Below are positions 1 to 8,309 of a stretch of 64,000 nt of DNA, piece by piece; positions within the stretch are counted from its first letter, which is position 1; each line of letters opens with the position of its first letter. The position numbers were made by a program, and so were the translations under genes. The stretch spans positions 1 through 64,000 of the forward strand of contig JAFEBV010000013.1 of NCBI GenBank assembly GCA_018242485.1, read 5' to 3'. The stretch comes from Pseudomonadota bacterium (GTDB lineage: Bacteria; Pseudomonadota; Gammaproteobacteria; Xanthomonadales; Xanthomonadaceae). Below the pieces are notes generated by a model. That model saw nothing but the letters and a program-made list of their open reading frames with translations. It was not told the origin of the DNA and ran no database searches.

Positions 1-230
1 ACTCATCGGCGAAATCCCTCAGGAATCTTGCGATATGCGTCGATTTTCCGGAGATTCGTGAATCTGTCCAGAGGCACGAGAGTCAATGTTCATGCGGCTT
101 GCGGCGATTCTGCAGGGCCGACTACACTACACGCCACCCGCGCGGCCGTACGGGGAAAGTTGTTGGCGGCCGCGCAACGCCACAGGCCGATCAGGACTCG
201 CTTCCTGCGGCCACCACGGGGAACACCAGC

Positions 231-557
231 ATGTTGCAGGCATCCACGGGCGGCGCGTGCCGCGAAGCGTCTTTGCGCGCGTCCAAAGGACTGGGTCGCC
301 GCTGGCGGGTGCCGTGGCTGGCATGGCTGGCGCTGTTTGCGATGTTGTTCCAAGTCGCGTGGGCGGATGATGGATTTCAGCCGCTCGTTTTTTGGAATGC
401 GATCGACTGGAACCAGGTCAATGGTGATTGGCTGTGGGTACGTTACCCCGACGGGAATACCGTGATTGGGGCCCGGTTCATCGCAATAGAACCGCAATGC
501 CCGGGTGGCAATGTCGGCTTCGGCACTTCCGAATTATTTTTGGCTGATTTTTGTTGA
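231..557 (+). CDS. Small secreted protein of unknown function
   Basis: Encodes about 108 residues. The first 45 or so are basic and then hydrophobic (WLAWLALFAMLFQVAWA), which reads as a signal peptide cleaved before ADDG. The mature part is short (about 60 residues), rich in Trp and Gly, with two Cys near the end. I chose the ATG at 231 because it sits just before the signal peptide and a GGGGA stretch lies upstream; in-frame starts further upstream would add an unlikely Arg-rich leader. The gene ends 20 nt before the RHS gene and runs the same way, so the two may be co-transcribed. I recognise no family. Base composition is lower in GC than the housekeeping genes here, like the 5' part of the RHS gene. 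Confidence 0.55.
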   Translation: MLQASTGGACREASLRASKGLGRRWRVPWLAWLALFAMLFQVAWADDGFQPLVFWNAIDWNQVNGDWLWVRYPDGNTVIGARFIAIEPQCPGGNVGFGTSELFLADFC

Positions 558-577
558 CTTGAATCCTGAGGATACAC

Positions 578-3500
578 ATGAGCCGTCATTCCATCGTTCA
601 CCAGGTCGCGAAAGGCTTATCTGCTGCGCTGTGGATAATCGCCGTCGTCGGTCTCGTTTGCGGAGCGTCCGCACAGGCAACTGGGTTGGCTACTTGGGTG
701 GGATGTACCAATCTGCCGGTCGATCAGAATCGCGTCAAGGGTTACCTGTTCGCAGGTATAGATGAAAGCGATGAGGGTGCGCAGTGCTACGAAAAGGCCG
801 TTGCAAATAATATCCTGGGGGTTGTATATGGCAGCACCGAGGCTTGGGCCAAGGATGTCCGGGCGAAATGCGACGGAAGCAGATACAACAACACGGTGAA
901 CTGGTACGGCGCGCCGTATCCCAACGACATAGACTATGGGGTATATGATCTCAATGCCATAACCGATGGTTTTGACTACGGTGTTAGTGCTCAAGCCTTG
1001 GTTCAATGCGCGACGGGCGACTACGTTGCTGTTCCCGGGATCCCGGATCAGGGCAAGAAAAATTCCGATCGAACCGGTGCGTCGCGAGGCGAACCCATCG
1101 ATCCAAGGAATGGAAACGAGTTCGCCGAGGAGACGGACTACGTCGATCCCAAAGGCCGCCTTACCTTGACGCGTACCTACAACAGCGAGGGGGTGATCAA
1201 TCGGGCTTTGGGATTGAAGTGGCGGCACAACTTCGATTCCATCATTATTCCCGCCTATAACCTGTACGACAACCCCAACTCGAGCGATCAGAACGCTTCG
1301 AGCATCTACAACGATGCGGCAGATGCATGCGTCAGCGGATGGCCCCAGATCGCCAAGGCCGCCGCCAGGATTTGGCCTTCTTCCGTGGGCGCAACGGCCA
1401 GCTTTAACGTAAAGACGAATACCTGTCAGTTGTCCAGTGGGCAGACACTCCCTGTCTACAGCACCATGGCGACCCCGTCAGGGGCGATGGGTGGGCTCGA
1501 GGCCGGGGTAAGCGAAGACCTTGCGGTCGTAAGATCTGACGGGCACATCTACCAGTTTTCCTGTGCCAACGGCGTCTGTTCGGCCGAATTTTCCGATATT
1601 CCAGTGAGCCTCGACCCGAACACCACTTCGTTTTCCTATACGGACGAAAACGGCGACATCCAATCCTACAACGCCATGGGTGGACTAACGTCCATCACGT
1701 ACAAAAACGGCGATCTGGTCACGTTGACCTACGACCAGTACGCCAACCTTCAGTCCGTTAGCGACCGCTATGGCCGCGCACTCGTCTTCACCCTCAACGG
1801 CAGTGGGTATCTGGGTCAGGTGACCGATCCAACGGGGTCGGCGATCGCCTATGGCTATCAGAACGATGGCTTGTTGCAATCGGTCACTTATCCCGGAGGC
1901 AAGCAGCGATCCTATACCTACGACAGCGTGGGTTTGGCGGATCTGACTGGCATCGTCGACGAAAACAGCAGCACCTACGCTGCCATTAGCTACGACAGCA
2001 GCGGACGTGCGAATGGCAATAGTCTTGCCGGTGGCGTCGATGCGTATTCGATCGTCTATAACAGCGACAACAGCGCCACAATCACTGATCCGTTCGGTGT
2101 GGTGCGCACCAATCATTACCAGAACATCGCGAGTGCCTTCAAGATCACTTCGATCACCGGTGCGGTATGCCCCCAGTGCGTGGAGGCGGCGTCCACCACC
2201 TACGATTCCAATGGTTACATAGCGGGTGCGACGGACTGGAACGGTAACCAGACGTCGTACCAGATCAACAGCAATGGTTTGTTGCACCAGGAAACGGATG
2301 CGCAGGGCTCAGGCGTGCAGCGAACCATCACTACGGATTGGACTGTCTTCCGTAACCCGCTCGACCAAACGATCCACGACGACGTGGCCAACAAGACGAC
2401 ATCCCAGGTCACTTGGACCTACAACACCCGCGGGCAGGCGCTGACCTACACCCGCACCGATCCGGTCACCAGTGCCTCGCGCGCGTGGACGTACACCTAC
2501 TGCGAGCAGGCCGGCATCACCGCCGGAACCTGCCCGCAACTCGGCCTGCTGCTCGCGGTCGATGGCCCGCGCACCGACGTGAGCGATGTCACCAGCTACG
2601 CCTACTACGCCAGCGACGACCCGTCCTGCGCCAGCGCGCCCACCACCTGCCCGCATCGGCAAGGCGATTTGTGGAAGGTCACCGATGCGCTCGGCCACGC
2701 GACCACCTTCCTGCGCTACGACGGCGCCGGCCGCCCGCTGGCGCTGCTGGATGTCAACAACGTCGAGACCGACCTGACCTACAGCCCGCGCGGCTGGCTG
2801 ACCCAGGTGGCGGTGCGCGCGACCAACGGCGCCAGCGGCGCGGGCGATGAGCTCACCGGTTACGCCTACGACAACACCGGCAACCTCACCCGGATCACCC
2901 GCGCGGACGGCTCCTGGCTCGGCTTCACCTACGATGCCGCGCACCGTTTGACCGATCTGGCCGACAACCTCGGCGACACCATCCACTACACCCTCGACAA
3001 CGCCGGCGACCGCTTGCGCGAGGACACCAAGGACCCCACCGGCGCGCTCAGACACTCGGTGGTGCGCCAGTTCAACTCCCTCGGCCAGCTTGCCACCACG
3101 CTCAACGCCGACGGCAAGACGGTCAACGCCCGGTACGGCTACGACCCCAACGGCAACCCGACCACCTACACCGACGGCCGCGGCACGTTGACCCAGTCCT
3201 CGTTCGATGCCTTGAACCGCCTGAACCACGTCGATCGCGATCCGGGCACGGGGTCGCACGTGAACGCCAACATCATCTACGCCCTCGACGCGCTCGACCG
3301 CATCACGAAAGTGACCGACCCGCAGGGCCTGAACACCGCCTACACCTACGACGGCCTGGGCAACCCGACGCAACTCGCCAGCCCGGACACCGGCACCGCC
3401 ACGTCCACCTTCGATGCCGCCGGCAACCGCAGCACCCGCACCGACGCGCGCGGCATCAAAGCCACCTACAGCTACGACGCCCTGAACCGGGTGACGACGG

Positions 3501-5296
3501 TCGTGTACCCGACCGCCGCCCTGAAAACGACCTACACCTGGGACACCCCCGCCGCGATTTGCAGCAAGCCCACGCAGGCTTACAGCGTGGGCCGGCTGAG
3601 CGCGGTGACCGACGGCTCGGGCAGCACGCAGTTCTGCTACGACCGCTACGGCAACCGGGTGAAGAAGCAGCAGACCATCAACGGCAAAGCCTTCGTCACC
3701 AGCTATGCCTACGACCTCGCCCACCACCTCACGCAGGAGACCACGCCCAGGGGCACGGTGATCGGCTACACCCGCGACGCGGCCGGCCGCGTCGTGCAGG
3801 TGACCGAACAGCCCGCTGGCGGCAAACTGCAAACGCTGGTGAAGGCGGTGAGCTACGCGCCGTTCGGCCCGGTGACGGGCATCACCTACGGCAATGGTCG
3901 CACGCTCACGCGCAGCTACGATGCCGACTACGTGATCCACTCCATCGCCGACGCCGGCGCGGGCGGCCTGAGCCTGAGCTTCGGCCGCGACGCGATCGGC
4001 AACCTGACGCAGATCGCCAGCGGATCGACGGGCAACATCCTGCAATACGACCCGCTGAACCGGTTGACCACCGTCAACGACCTGTCCAGCAAACCGCAGT
4101 GGACGTACGCCTACGACGCCACCGGCAACCGCTTGAGCGCGCAGCAGGGCGCGGCGGCGGCCGTCCCGTACACCTATCCGACGAGCAGCCACCGGTTGCT
4201 GGCGGTGGGCACGACCCTGCGCGGCTACGATGCGGCGGGCGACACCACCACGATCGGCAGCGGCGCGGCGGCGCAGGTGTTCCACTACGACGACAGCGGG
4301 CGGATGGATCAGCGGCTGGACGGCGCCGGTCATGTGCAGATGCAGTACGCGACCAATGCGCTGGGGCAGCGGGTGGAGAAGTACCTGAGCGGCAACGCGG
4401 CGGCGACGCAATACGCGATCCGCGACGAGGCGGGGCAGGTGCTGGGCGAGTACGATGGCAACGCCAACCGCGTGCGCGAAGTGGTGTGGCTCGACAACCT
4501 GCCGGTGGGCGTGCTCAGCGGCACGGCCGGCAGCCTGAGCTATCTGGAACCCGACCAGTTGGGCACCCCGCGGGTAGCGATCGACGGCACCAGCAACACG
4601 CAGACGTGGAGCTGGAGCCCGCTCGGCGACCCGTTCGGGCAGACCCAGCCGACGGGGGCGCTGAACCTCGACCTGCGCATGCCGGGGCAGGTGTACGATG
4701 CGGAGAGCGGGCTGGACTACAACTACTTCCGCGATTACGAGCCGGGCACGGGGCGGTTCCCGGAAAGTGACCCGCTTGGGCTGCTTGCAGGCGTCAGCAC
4801 GTATGCCTATGTCGGTGGAAATCCACTCTCGCGGACTGACCGCTTTGGTTTGGAGGATTCAGTCGCGGTGCTGGTTGGTTCAGGAGTGCGTTCGCAAATG
4901 CCTGAACGTGGTTATCCGGCTTGGCAAAACGATACGCCAAGCAATCCTACGCAGGTGGCCTGTGACATTTCTCACTACTGGTCGACCAGCAACGGCAATC
5001 CGGAGATGGCAAGAGATCAATCACAAGAAGGCCGCGGTGTTCGTGGCCCAAATCAGCTAGGCTATGACCTCAGCTTGAGAGATGCCAACCACTACTATGA
5101 GGCCTATAGCAATCCCTCGTTGGCACTAGTTATTCCATTCTACGAAGTAGCAAAGCTCGCAGGGTTTGACTATCCGCAGGCATCAGCGCCGTCATGGTCG
5201 GAGATCAGTTGGGCAGAGGCTGGAGCATGGGACGGACTTCGCGGAAATACTCCACCGCATTCTTCAGGCGGAAAAGGACAATGTGGATGCCACTAG
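578..5296 (+). CDS. RHS/YD-repeat protein with variable C-terminal tip
   Basis: A 1572-residue secreted RHS protein. Residues 1-33 look like a signal peptide (hydrophobic core ALWIIAVVGLVCG). At about residues 170-220 is a DUF6531-like segment (GEPIDPRNGNEF, TLTRTYNS), followed by many YD repeats (YDxxGxxxxxTD type). The conserved RHS-associated core lies at about 1378-1428 (YNYFRDYEPGTGRFPESDP, then YAYVGGNP and RFGL). The last 145 residues are the variable tip, usually the toxic domain in this superfamily; I do not recognise this one. Composition is mosaic: the 5' part (to about 2400) and the tip (after about 4780) are clearly lower in GC than the middle, suggesting module exchange. A small gene 22 nt downstream is the natural candidate for a cognate immunity protein. 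Confidence 0.9.
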   Translation: MSRHSIVHQVAKGLSAALWIIAVVGLVCGASAQATGLATWVGCTNLPVDQNRVKGYLFAGIDESDEGAQCYEKAVANNILGVVYGSTEAWAKDVRAKCDGSRYNNTVNWYGAPYPNDIDYGVYDLNAITDGFDYGVSAQALVQCATGDYVAVPGIPDQGKKNSDRTGASRGEPIDPRNGNEFAEETDYVDPKGRLTLTRTYNSEGVINRALGLKWRHNFDSIIIPAYNLYDNPNSSDQNASSIYNDAADACVSGWPQIAKAAARIWPSSVGATASFNVKTNTCQLSSGQTLPVYSTMATPSGAMGGLEAGVSEDLAVVRSDGHIYQFSCANGVCSAEFSDIPVSLDPNTTSFSYTDENGDIQSYNAMGGLTSITYKNGDLVTLTYDQYANLQSVSDRYGRALVFTLNGSGYLGQVTDPTGSAIAYGYQNDGLLQSVTYPGGKQRSYTYDSVGLADLTGIVDENSSTYAAISYDSSGRANGNSLAGGVDAYSIVYNSDNSATITDPFGVVRTNHYQNIASAFKITSITGAVCPQCVEAASTTYDSNGYIAGATDWNGNQTSYQINSNGLLHQETDAQGSGVQRTITTDWTVFRNPLDQTIHDDVANKTTSQVTWTYNTRGQALTYTRTDPVTSASRAWTYTYCEQAGITAGTCPQLGLLLAVDGPRTDVSDVTSYAYYASDDPSCASAPTTCPHRQGDLWKVTDALGHATTFLRYDGAGRPLALLDVNNVETDLTYSPRGWLTQVAVRATNGASGAGDELTGYAYDNTGNLTRITRADGSWLGFTYDAAHRLTDLADNLGDTIHYTLDNAGDRLREDTKDPTGALRHSVVRQFNSLGQLATTLNADGKTVNARYGYDPNGNPTTYTDGRGTLTQSSFDALNRLNHVDRDPGTGSHVNANIIYALDALDRITKVTDPQGLNTAYTYDGLGNPTQLASPDTGTATSTFDAAGNRSTRTDARGIKATYSYDALNRVTTVVYPTAALKTTYTWDTPAAICSKPTQAYSVGRLSAVTDGSGSTQFCYDRYGNRVKKQQTINGKAFVTSYAYDLAHHLTQETTPRGTVIGYTRDAAGRVVQVTEQPAGGKLQTLVKAVSYAPFGPVTGITYGNGRTLTRSYDADYVIHSIADAGAGGLSLSFGRDAIGNLTQIASGSTGNILQYDPLNRLTTVNDLSSKPQWTYAYDATGNRLSAQQGAAAAVPYTYPTSSHRLLAVGTTLRGYDAAGDTTTIGSGAAAQVFHYDDSGRMDQRLDGAGHVQMQYATNALGQRVEKYLSGNAAATQYAIRDEAGQVLGEYDGNANRVREVVWLDNLPVGVLSGTAGSLSYLEPDQLGTPRVAIDGTSNTQTWSWSPLGDPFGQTQPTGALNLDLRMPGQVYDAESGLDYNYFRDYEPGTGRFPESDPLGLLAGVSTYAYVGGNPLSRTDRFGLEDSVAVLVGSGVRSQMPERGYPAWQNDTPSNPTQVACDISHYWSTSNGNPEMARDQSQEGRGVRGPNQLGYDLSLRDANHYYEAYSNPSLALVIPFYEVAKLAGFDYPQASAPSWSEISWAEAGAWDGLRGNTPPHSSGGKGQCGCH

Positions 5297-5318
5297 TCGC
5301 TCTGTTTCGGTCCTTCCC

Positions 5319-5627
5319 ATGAAGCTGCTGAAAGCGATTGGGGTGCTCATTGCATTGTGGTTTGTTGCGGCAATGGCAATGATGCTCTACATGCCATATC
5401 GCTCGTCGAGCGCTGCGCATGGCTTTTGCGATTCCGTACGCATGAATGAGGACTTGACGGCTCTCGAAATGAAAGCAAGGGATGGTCACTTTAGGCATAC
5501 CAAGACCAACAAGGATGGAATCGAAGAGCATCACTTTTGGATCCCCGGTATTTTCGAAACGATGTCTATGTGCAAGGTCGTCATATCGAATGGCAAGGTC
5601 ACGTCTAAGCAGGTGAGTGACAACTAG
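5319..5627 (+). CDS. Small membrane-anchored protein, candidate RHS immunity protein
   Basis: A 102-residue protein starting MKLLKAIGVLIALWFVAAMA, one N-terminal membrane segment (or uncleaved signal), then a soluble domain of about 75 residues with two Cys (HGFCDSV, MCKVV). The ATG at 5319 is preferred because it begins exactly at the hydrophobic segment; upstream codons in this frame overlap the RHS gene and look non-coding. It lies 22 nt after the RHS stop on the same strand and shares the low GC of the RHS tip. Position, size and composition fit an immunity protein for the tip, but that is inference; no family was recognised. Its TAG stop falls inside the left terminal repeat of the next element. 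Confidence 0.6.
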   Translation: MKLLKAIGVLIALWFVAAMAMMLYMPYRSSSAAHGFCDSVRMNEDLTALEMKARDGHFRHTKTNKDGIEEHHFWIPGIFETMSMCKVVISNGKVTSKQVSDN

Positions 5628-5780
5628 CAGGATGTTGAAAAAGTGCGTTCCTGCACTTTTTCAACTCGCCGAGTCCGGCGCATGTCCGGACTCGGCTCCA
5701 CGGATCAAGCACTTGCGTGCTTGATCCGTGTGCGAGCCCTCCTCGGCTCGCGTTAACAGACTGTTTTTCAACAGCCTGCT
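5626..5780. repeat. Multi-stem-loop intergenic element with 17-bp terminal inverted repeats
   Basis: The ends are inverted copies: AGCAGGATGTTGAAAAA (5626-5642) and TTTTTCAACAGCCTGCT (5764-5780), one mismatch. Inside are four consecutive perfect or near-perfect hairpins: 5634-5665 (stem GTTGAAAAAGTGC), 5669-5695 (CCGAGTCCGG), 5699-5730 (CACGGATCAAGCAC) and 5732-5751 (GCGAGCC). It resembles a MITE or a bacterial interspersed mosaic element. A related element with changed but still paired stems is at 38347-38427. No coding content. Confidence 0.8.
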
Positions 5781-5790
5781 AGACAGACCA

Positions 5791-5900
5791 AAGGGGACGG
5801 AGGCAGTTAATTTCGTCCGGCTGGTAGGCTTTCCCCTAGGAACGCTAGGAACGAAGGGGACGGAGGCAGTTAATTCCGTCCGGCCGGTAGGCTTTCCCCT
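5791..5900. repeat. Pair of 47-bp REP-like repeats upstream of the transposase
   Basis: Two direct copies (5791-5837 and 5854-5900) differ at two positions. Each begins AAGGGGACGGAGGCAGTTAA and ends GGTAGGCTTTCCCCT, and can fold through GGACGGA pairing with TCCGTCC (perfect in the second copy). An inverted partial copy lies at the far end of the transposase gene (6693-6711). Flanking repeats of this kind are typical of REP-associated tyrosine transposases. Confidence 0.8.
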
Positions 5901-5982
5901 ACATCACATCGCGGGCACTTCTGCTTGGCGGGGCAAGAACGAGGCGGGACGATGCTACCGTCCAACTCGCCAAGTCCGCACC

Positions 5983-6696
5983 ATGCCGCGCCGCGCACGC
6001 CTGGAGATTCCCGGTATCCCGCTGCACATCACCCCGCGTGGCGTGAACCGCTGCGCGATCTTCCTCGACGACGATGACCGTCGCCATTACCTGCACTTGT
6101 TGCGCGAGGCCGCGGCGACCTCGCAGGTGGCCGTCCACGCTTACGTCCTGATGGGCAACCACATCCATCTGCTGGCCTCGGCGCAAACGGCGGGTGCCAT
6201 ATCGCGGGCCATGCGGATGTGCGGGCAGTGCTACGTGCAGGCGTTCAATCGTCGCCACGGCCGAACCGGCACTCTGTGGGAAAGCCGCTTCAAGTCATGT
6301 CTCGTGGACAGTGATCGCTACCTGCTGGCGGTCCACCGCTACATCGAACTCAATCCGGTGCGGGCGGCCATGGCGACGAGGGCGGAGGCGTACCGCTGGT
6401 CGAGCGTGCACGCCCATCTCGGTCGCGGTCGGGATGGCTGGCTCACACCGCACCCGGTGTTCCTCGCCATGGGGGCGACATCCGCCGAGCGTGCCATCGC
6501 CTACCGCCATTTTCTCGACGAGGGCACCAACGAGGTCGACCTGCGGGCGATCCGCGCGTACCTGCGCCAGGAGCGCGCATTGGGCGACGAACGCTTCCGG
6601 GCCATGGTGGAGAAGGCACTGAACCGACCGGTGGAGCTGCGCTCCGGCGGCAGGCCGTCAAGGCTGACGCAGGCGATGGACGAGACGAACGCTTAA
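5983..6696 (+). CDS. REP-associated tyrosine transposase (RAYT, Y1 Tnp domain)
   Basis: A 237-residue protein of the Y1 transposase superfamily (HUH endonuclease, IS200-like fold). The N-terminus [16 protein letters not shown], the HUH motif in MGNHIHLL near residue 52, and the helix with candidate Tyr in [17 protein letters not shown] are characteristic. The family cuts and rejoins single-stranded DNA at REP hairpins. I chose the ATG at 5983 because the family consensus starts there; the open frame upstream runs through the 47-bp repeats. The gene is bracketed by these repeats in opposite orientations. Its TAA stop (6694-6696) lies inside the right-hand repeat and overlaps the stop codon of the convergent mtnB. 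It looks intact. Confidence 0.88.
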   Translation: MPRRARLEIPGIPLHITPRGVNRCAIFLDDDDRRHYLHLLREAAATSQVAVHAYVLMGNHIHLLASAQTAGAISRAMRMCGQCYVQAFNRRHGRTGTLWESRFKSCLVDSDRYLLAVHRYIELNPVRAAMATRAEAYRWSSVHAHLGRGRDGWLTPHPVFLAMGATSAERAIAYRHFLDEGTNEVDLRAIRAYLRQERALGDERFRAMVEKALNRPVELRSGGRPSRLTQAMDETNA

Positions 6697-6711
6697 CTGC
6701 CTCCGTCCCCT
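6693..6711. repeat. Inverted partial REP-like repeat at transposase 3' end
   Basis: TTAACTGCCTCCGTCCCCT is the reverse complement of the first part of the repeats at 5791 and 5854. It supplies stop codons on both strands: TAA for the transposase and TAA for mtnB, and it encodes the last residues (GDGGS) of MtnB. Confidence 0.75.
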
Positions 6712-7346
6712 GAGACCCGCAGCCGCCGCATCTCCAGCTCGCAGCCGAGCATGAACTCGAACGCATCCAGATGACGGCGCGCCTCGCTGATGTCGCGGCC
6801 CCACGCGTACAGGCCGTGGCCGGCGATCAGGTAGCCCCAACTGTTGGGGGCGGTGAGGGCGGCGTCCACGCTGGCGGTCAGCGCGTCCATGTCCTGCGAG
6901 TTGGGCACCACCGGCAAGTCCACTTCCGCCTCGTGGGTGGTGTGGCCGTGCAGGGCCTTGAACAGTTCGTAGCCGCGCAGGCGCACGCGGCCGGCGTCGG
7001 CAAACAGCAGGCCGGCAATGGTCTGCGTGGGCGAGTGGGTGTGCAGCACCGCGCCCACGCCGGGGTAGCGGCGGTACAGATGGGTGTGCAGGGCGGCTTC
7101 GGCGGACGGGCGATGGTGGGTGGCCACCGGCTCGTTGGCCATGTTGACCACCATGATGTCCGCCTCGGTCAGACGGCCCTTGTCCTTGCCGGAGATGGTG
7201 ATGGCGGCGTGCTCGGGCCCCATGCGGATGGAGAAGTTGCCGGCGGTGGCAGGGGTGAAACCGCGCGCGGCCAGTTCGCGGGTGTGGGCGATGATCTGGG
7301 CGGCGCAGCCGGCGTAGAGATTGTGATCGAAGGCGGGAGTGGTCAT
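6693..7346 (-). CDS. mtnB: Methylthioribulose-1-phosphate dehydratase
   Basis: A 217-residue class II aldolase/adducin-fold protein that fits MtnB (EC 4.2.1.109) of methionine salvage: it dehydrates 5-methylthioribulose 1-phosphate to 2,3-diketo-5-methylthiopentyl 1-phosphate. Seen in the sequence: ATAGNFSIR near the N-terminus, zinc-site histidines in [10 protein letters not shown] and VLHTHS, and the later [10 protein letters not shown]. Length matches the family. The last five residues (GDGGS) and the stop come from a REP-like repeat, so the natural C-terminus may have been replaced. It follows the aldolase gene on the same strand after a repeat-filled gap of 190 bp. No other mtn gene is in the window. 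Confidence 0.85.
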   Translation of the reverse strand: MTTPAFDHNLYAGCAAQIIAHTRELAARGFTPATAGNFSIRMGPEHAAITISGKDKGRLTEADIMVVNMANEPVATHHRPSAEAALHTHLYRRYPGVGAVLHTHSPTQTIAGLLFADAGRVRLRGYELFKALHGHTTHEAEVDLPVVPNSQDMDALTASVDAALTAPNSWGYLIAGHGLYAWGRDISEARRHLDAFEFMLGCELEMRRLRVSGDGGS

Positions 7347-7420
7347 CGGCGCAGTGTAGCGGGAGCGGATGGGTTGGCGTGAATGCTTTCAACGGAGACT
7401 CATCGCATCCATTGGTTACG

Positions 7421-7524
7421 CCCTCATCCGGCGCTTCGCGCCACCTTCTCCCGATGGGAGAAGGGAGAGAAATCACCTCTCCCTCCGGGAGAGGTCGGCG
7501 CGCCGCAGGCGCGGCGGGTGAGGG
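7421..7524. repeat. Xanthomonad-type compound palindromic repeat, copy 1
   Basis: Starts CCCTCATCCGGCGC and ends GCGGCGGGTGAGGG, imperfect terminal inverted repeats. Inside are two hairpins: CTTCTCCC/GGGAGAAG and CCTCTCCC/GGGAGAGG. A second full copy is at 30347-30447. It fills most of the gap between the aldolase and mtnB genes. Confidence 0.8.
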
Positions 7525-7536
7525 AATACAGTCGAT

Positions 7537-8196
7537 TTACTCCATCTGCCTTTGCTGCCCGTAACTCTTGAACTTCTCCAGCACCACGGCCATTTCCTCG
7601 GCCGGCAGATCGCGGGTCGGCCCCAGCGAGCGCGCCAGCAGGTACTGGCGGGCGAGGTTCTCCACTTCCTCGGCCAGCGCGTAGGCCTCCGACAGGTTCG
7701 CGCCGATGCTGACTTGGCCGTGGTTGGCCATCAGGCAGGCGCGCAGTCCGCCGCGCAGGGCGTGCAGGATGCTCGCCGACAGTTCCTGCGTACCGAAGGT
7801 GGCGTATTGCGCGCAGGGGATGCGGTCGCCGCCGGCCACCGCCACCATGTAGTGAAAGGCGGGGATTTCCGCGCCGACACAGGCCAGCGCGGTGGCGTGG
7901 GTGGAATGCACGTGCACCACCGCGTTCATCGCGGGAAAGGCGTGCAGGATATCGACGTGGAAACGCCATTCGCTGGAGGGAATCAGTTGCCCCGGCGGGC
8001 AATGGCCGTCGGCGTGCAGGAACACGATGTCCTCGGGCAGCAGGTGGTCGTAGCTGCGACCGCTGGGCGTGATCAGCAGGCCTTCGCTCCAGCGGATGCT
8101 GGCGTTGCCGGACTTGTTCAACGACAGTCCGCTGGCATTCATCGCCCGGCAGTGGTCGATCAACGACTGGCGCGCGGCGCGTTCGGGATCGTGCAT
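7537..8196 (-). CDS. Class II aldolase (L-fuculose-phosphate aldolase-like)
   Basis: A 219-residue protein of the FucA type. Catalytic and metal-binding features are visible: SGNASIR near residue 30, the acid in SSEWRFH, the zinc pair HVHSTH, and the C-terminal ANHGQVSIG histidine. FucA-type enzymes cleave ketose 1-phosphates to dihydroxyacetone phosphate and an aldehyde. The start MHDPERAARQ (ATG at 8194-8196) fits the family N-terminus. It lies between the permease and mtnB on the same strand. Substrate is unknown; besides fuculose phosphate, a role on 5-deoxypentulose or methylthioribulose phosphates is possible given the mtnB neighbour. A terminator-like hairpin separates it from the permease. 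Confidence 0.75.
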   Translation of the reverse strand: MHDPERAARQSLIDHCRAMNASGLSLNKSGNASIRWSEGLLITPSGRSYDHLLPEDIVFLHADGHCPPGQLIPSSEWRFHVDILHAFPAMNAVVHVHSTHATALACVGAEIPAFHYMVAVAGGDRIPCAQYATFGTQELSASILHALRGGLRACLMANHGQVSIGANLSEAYALAEEVENLARQYLLARSLGPTRDLPAEEMAVVLEKFKSYGQQRQME

Positions 8197-8255
8197 GGCG
8201 GCGGGGCGGATGCGATGGAAAGGCCTAAGGATAACCGCGCGATCCTTGCCCGGAT

Positions 8256-8286
8256 ACGAAAAACCCGGCCGGAGCCGGGTTTTCGT
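8256..8286. terminator. Intrinsic terminator of the permease gene
   Basis: Perfect hairpin of AAAACCCGGC pairing with GCCGGGTTTT around CGGA. T-rich arms on both strands make it usable in either direction; on the minus strand it lies 24 bp past the permease stop. Confidence 0.8.
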
Positions 8287-8309
8287 GGCATTGAAGCGAC
8301 GTTTGCCGA

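Noticed and set aside
2309..4411. Long open frame (700 codons) on the minus strand inside the RHS gene
   Set aside because: Its sequence is Arg/Val/Ala-rich and low-complexity, a shadow of the high-GC third positions of the RHS core. No family features.
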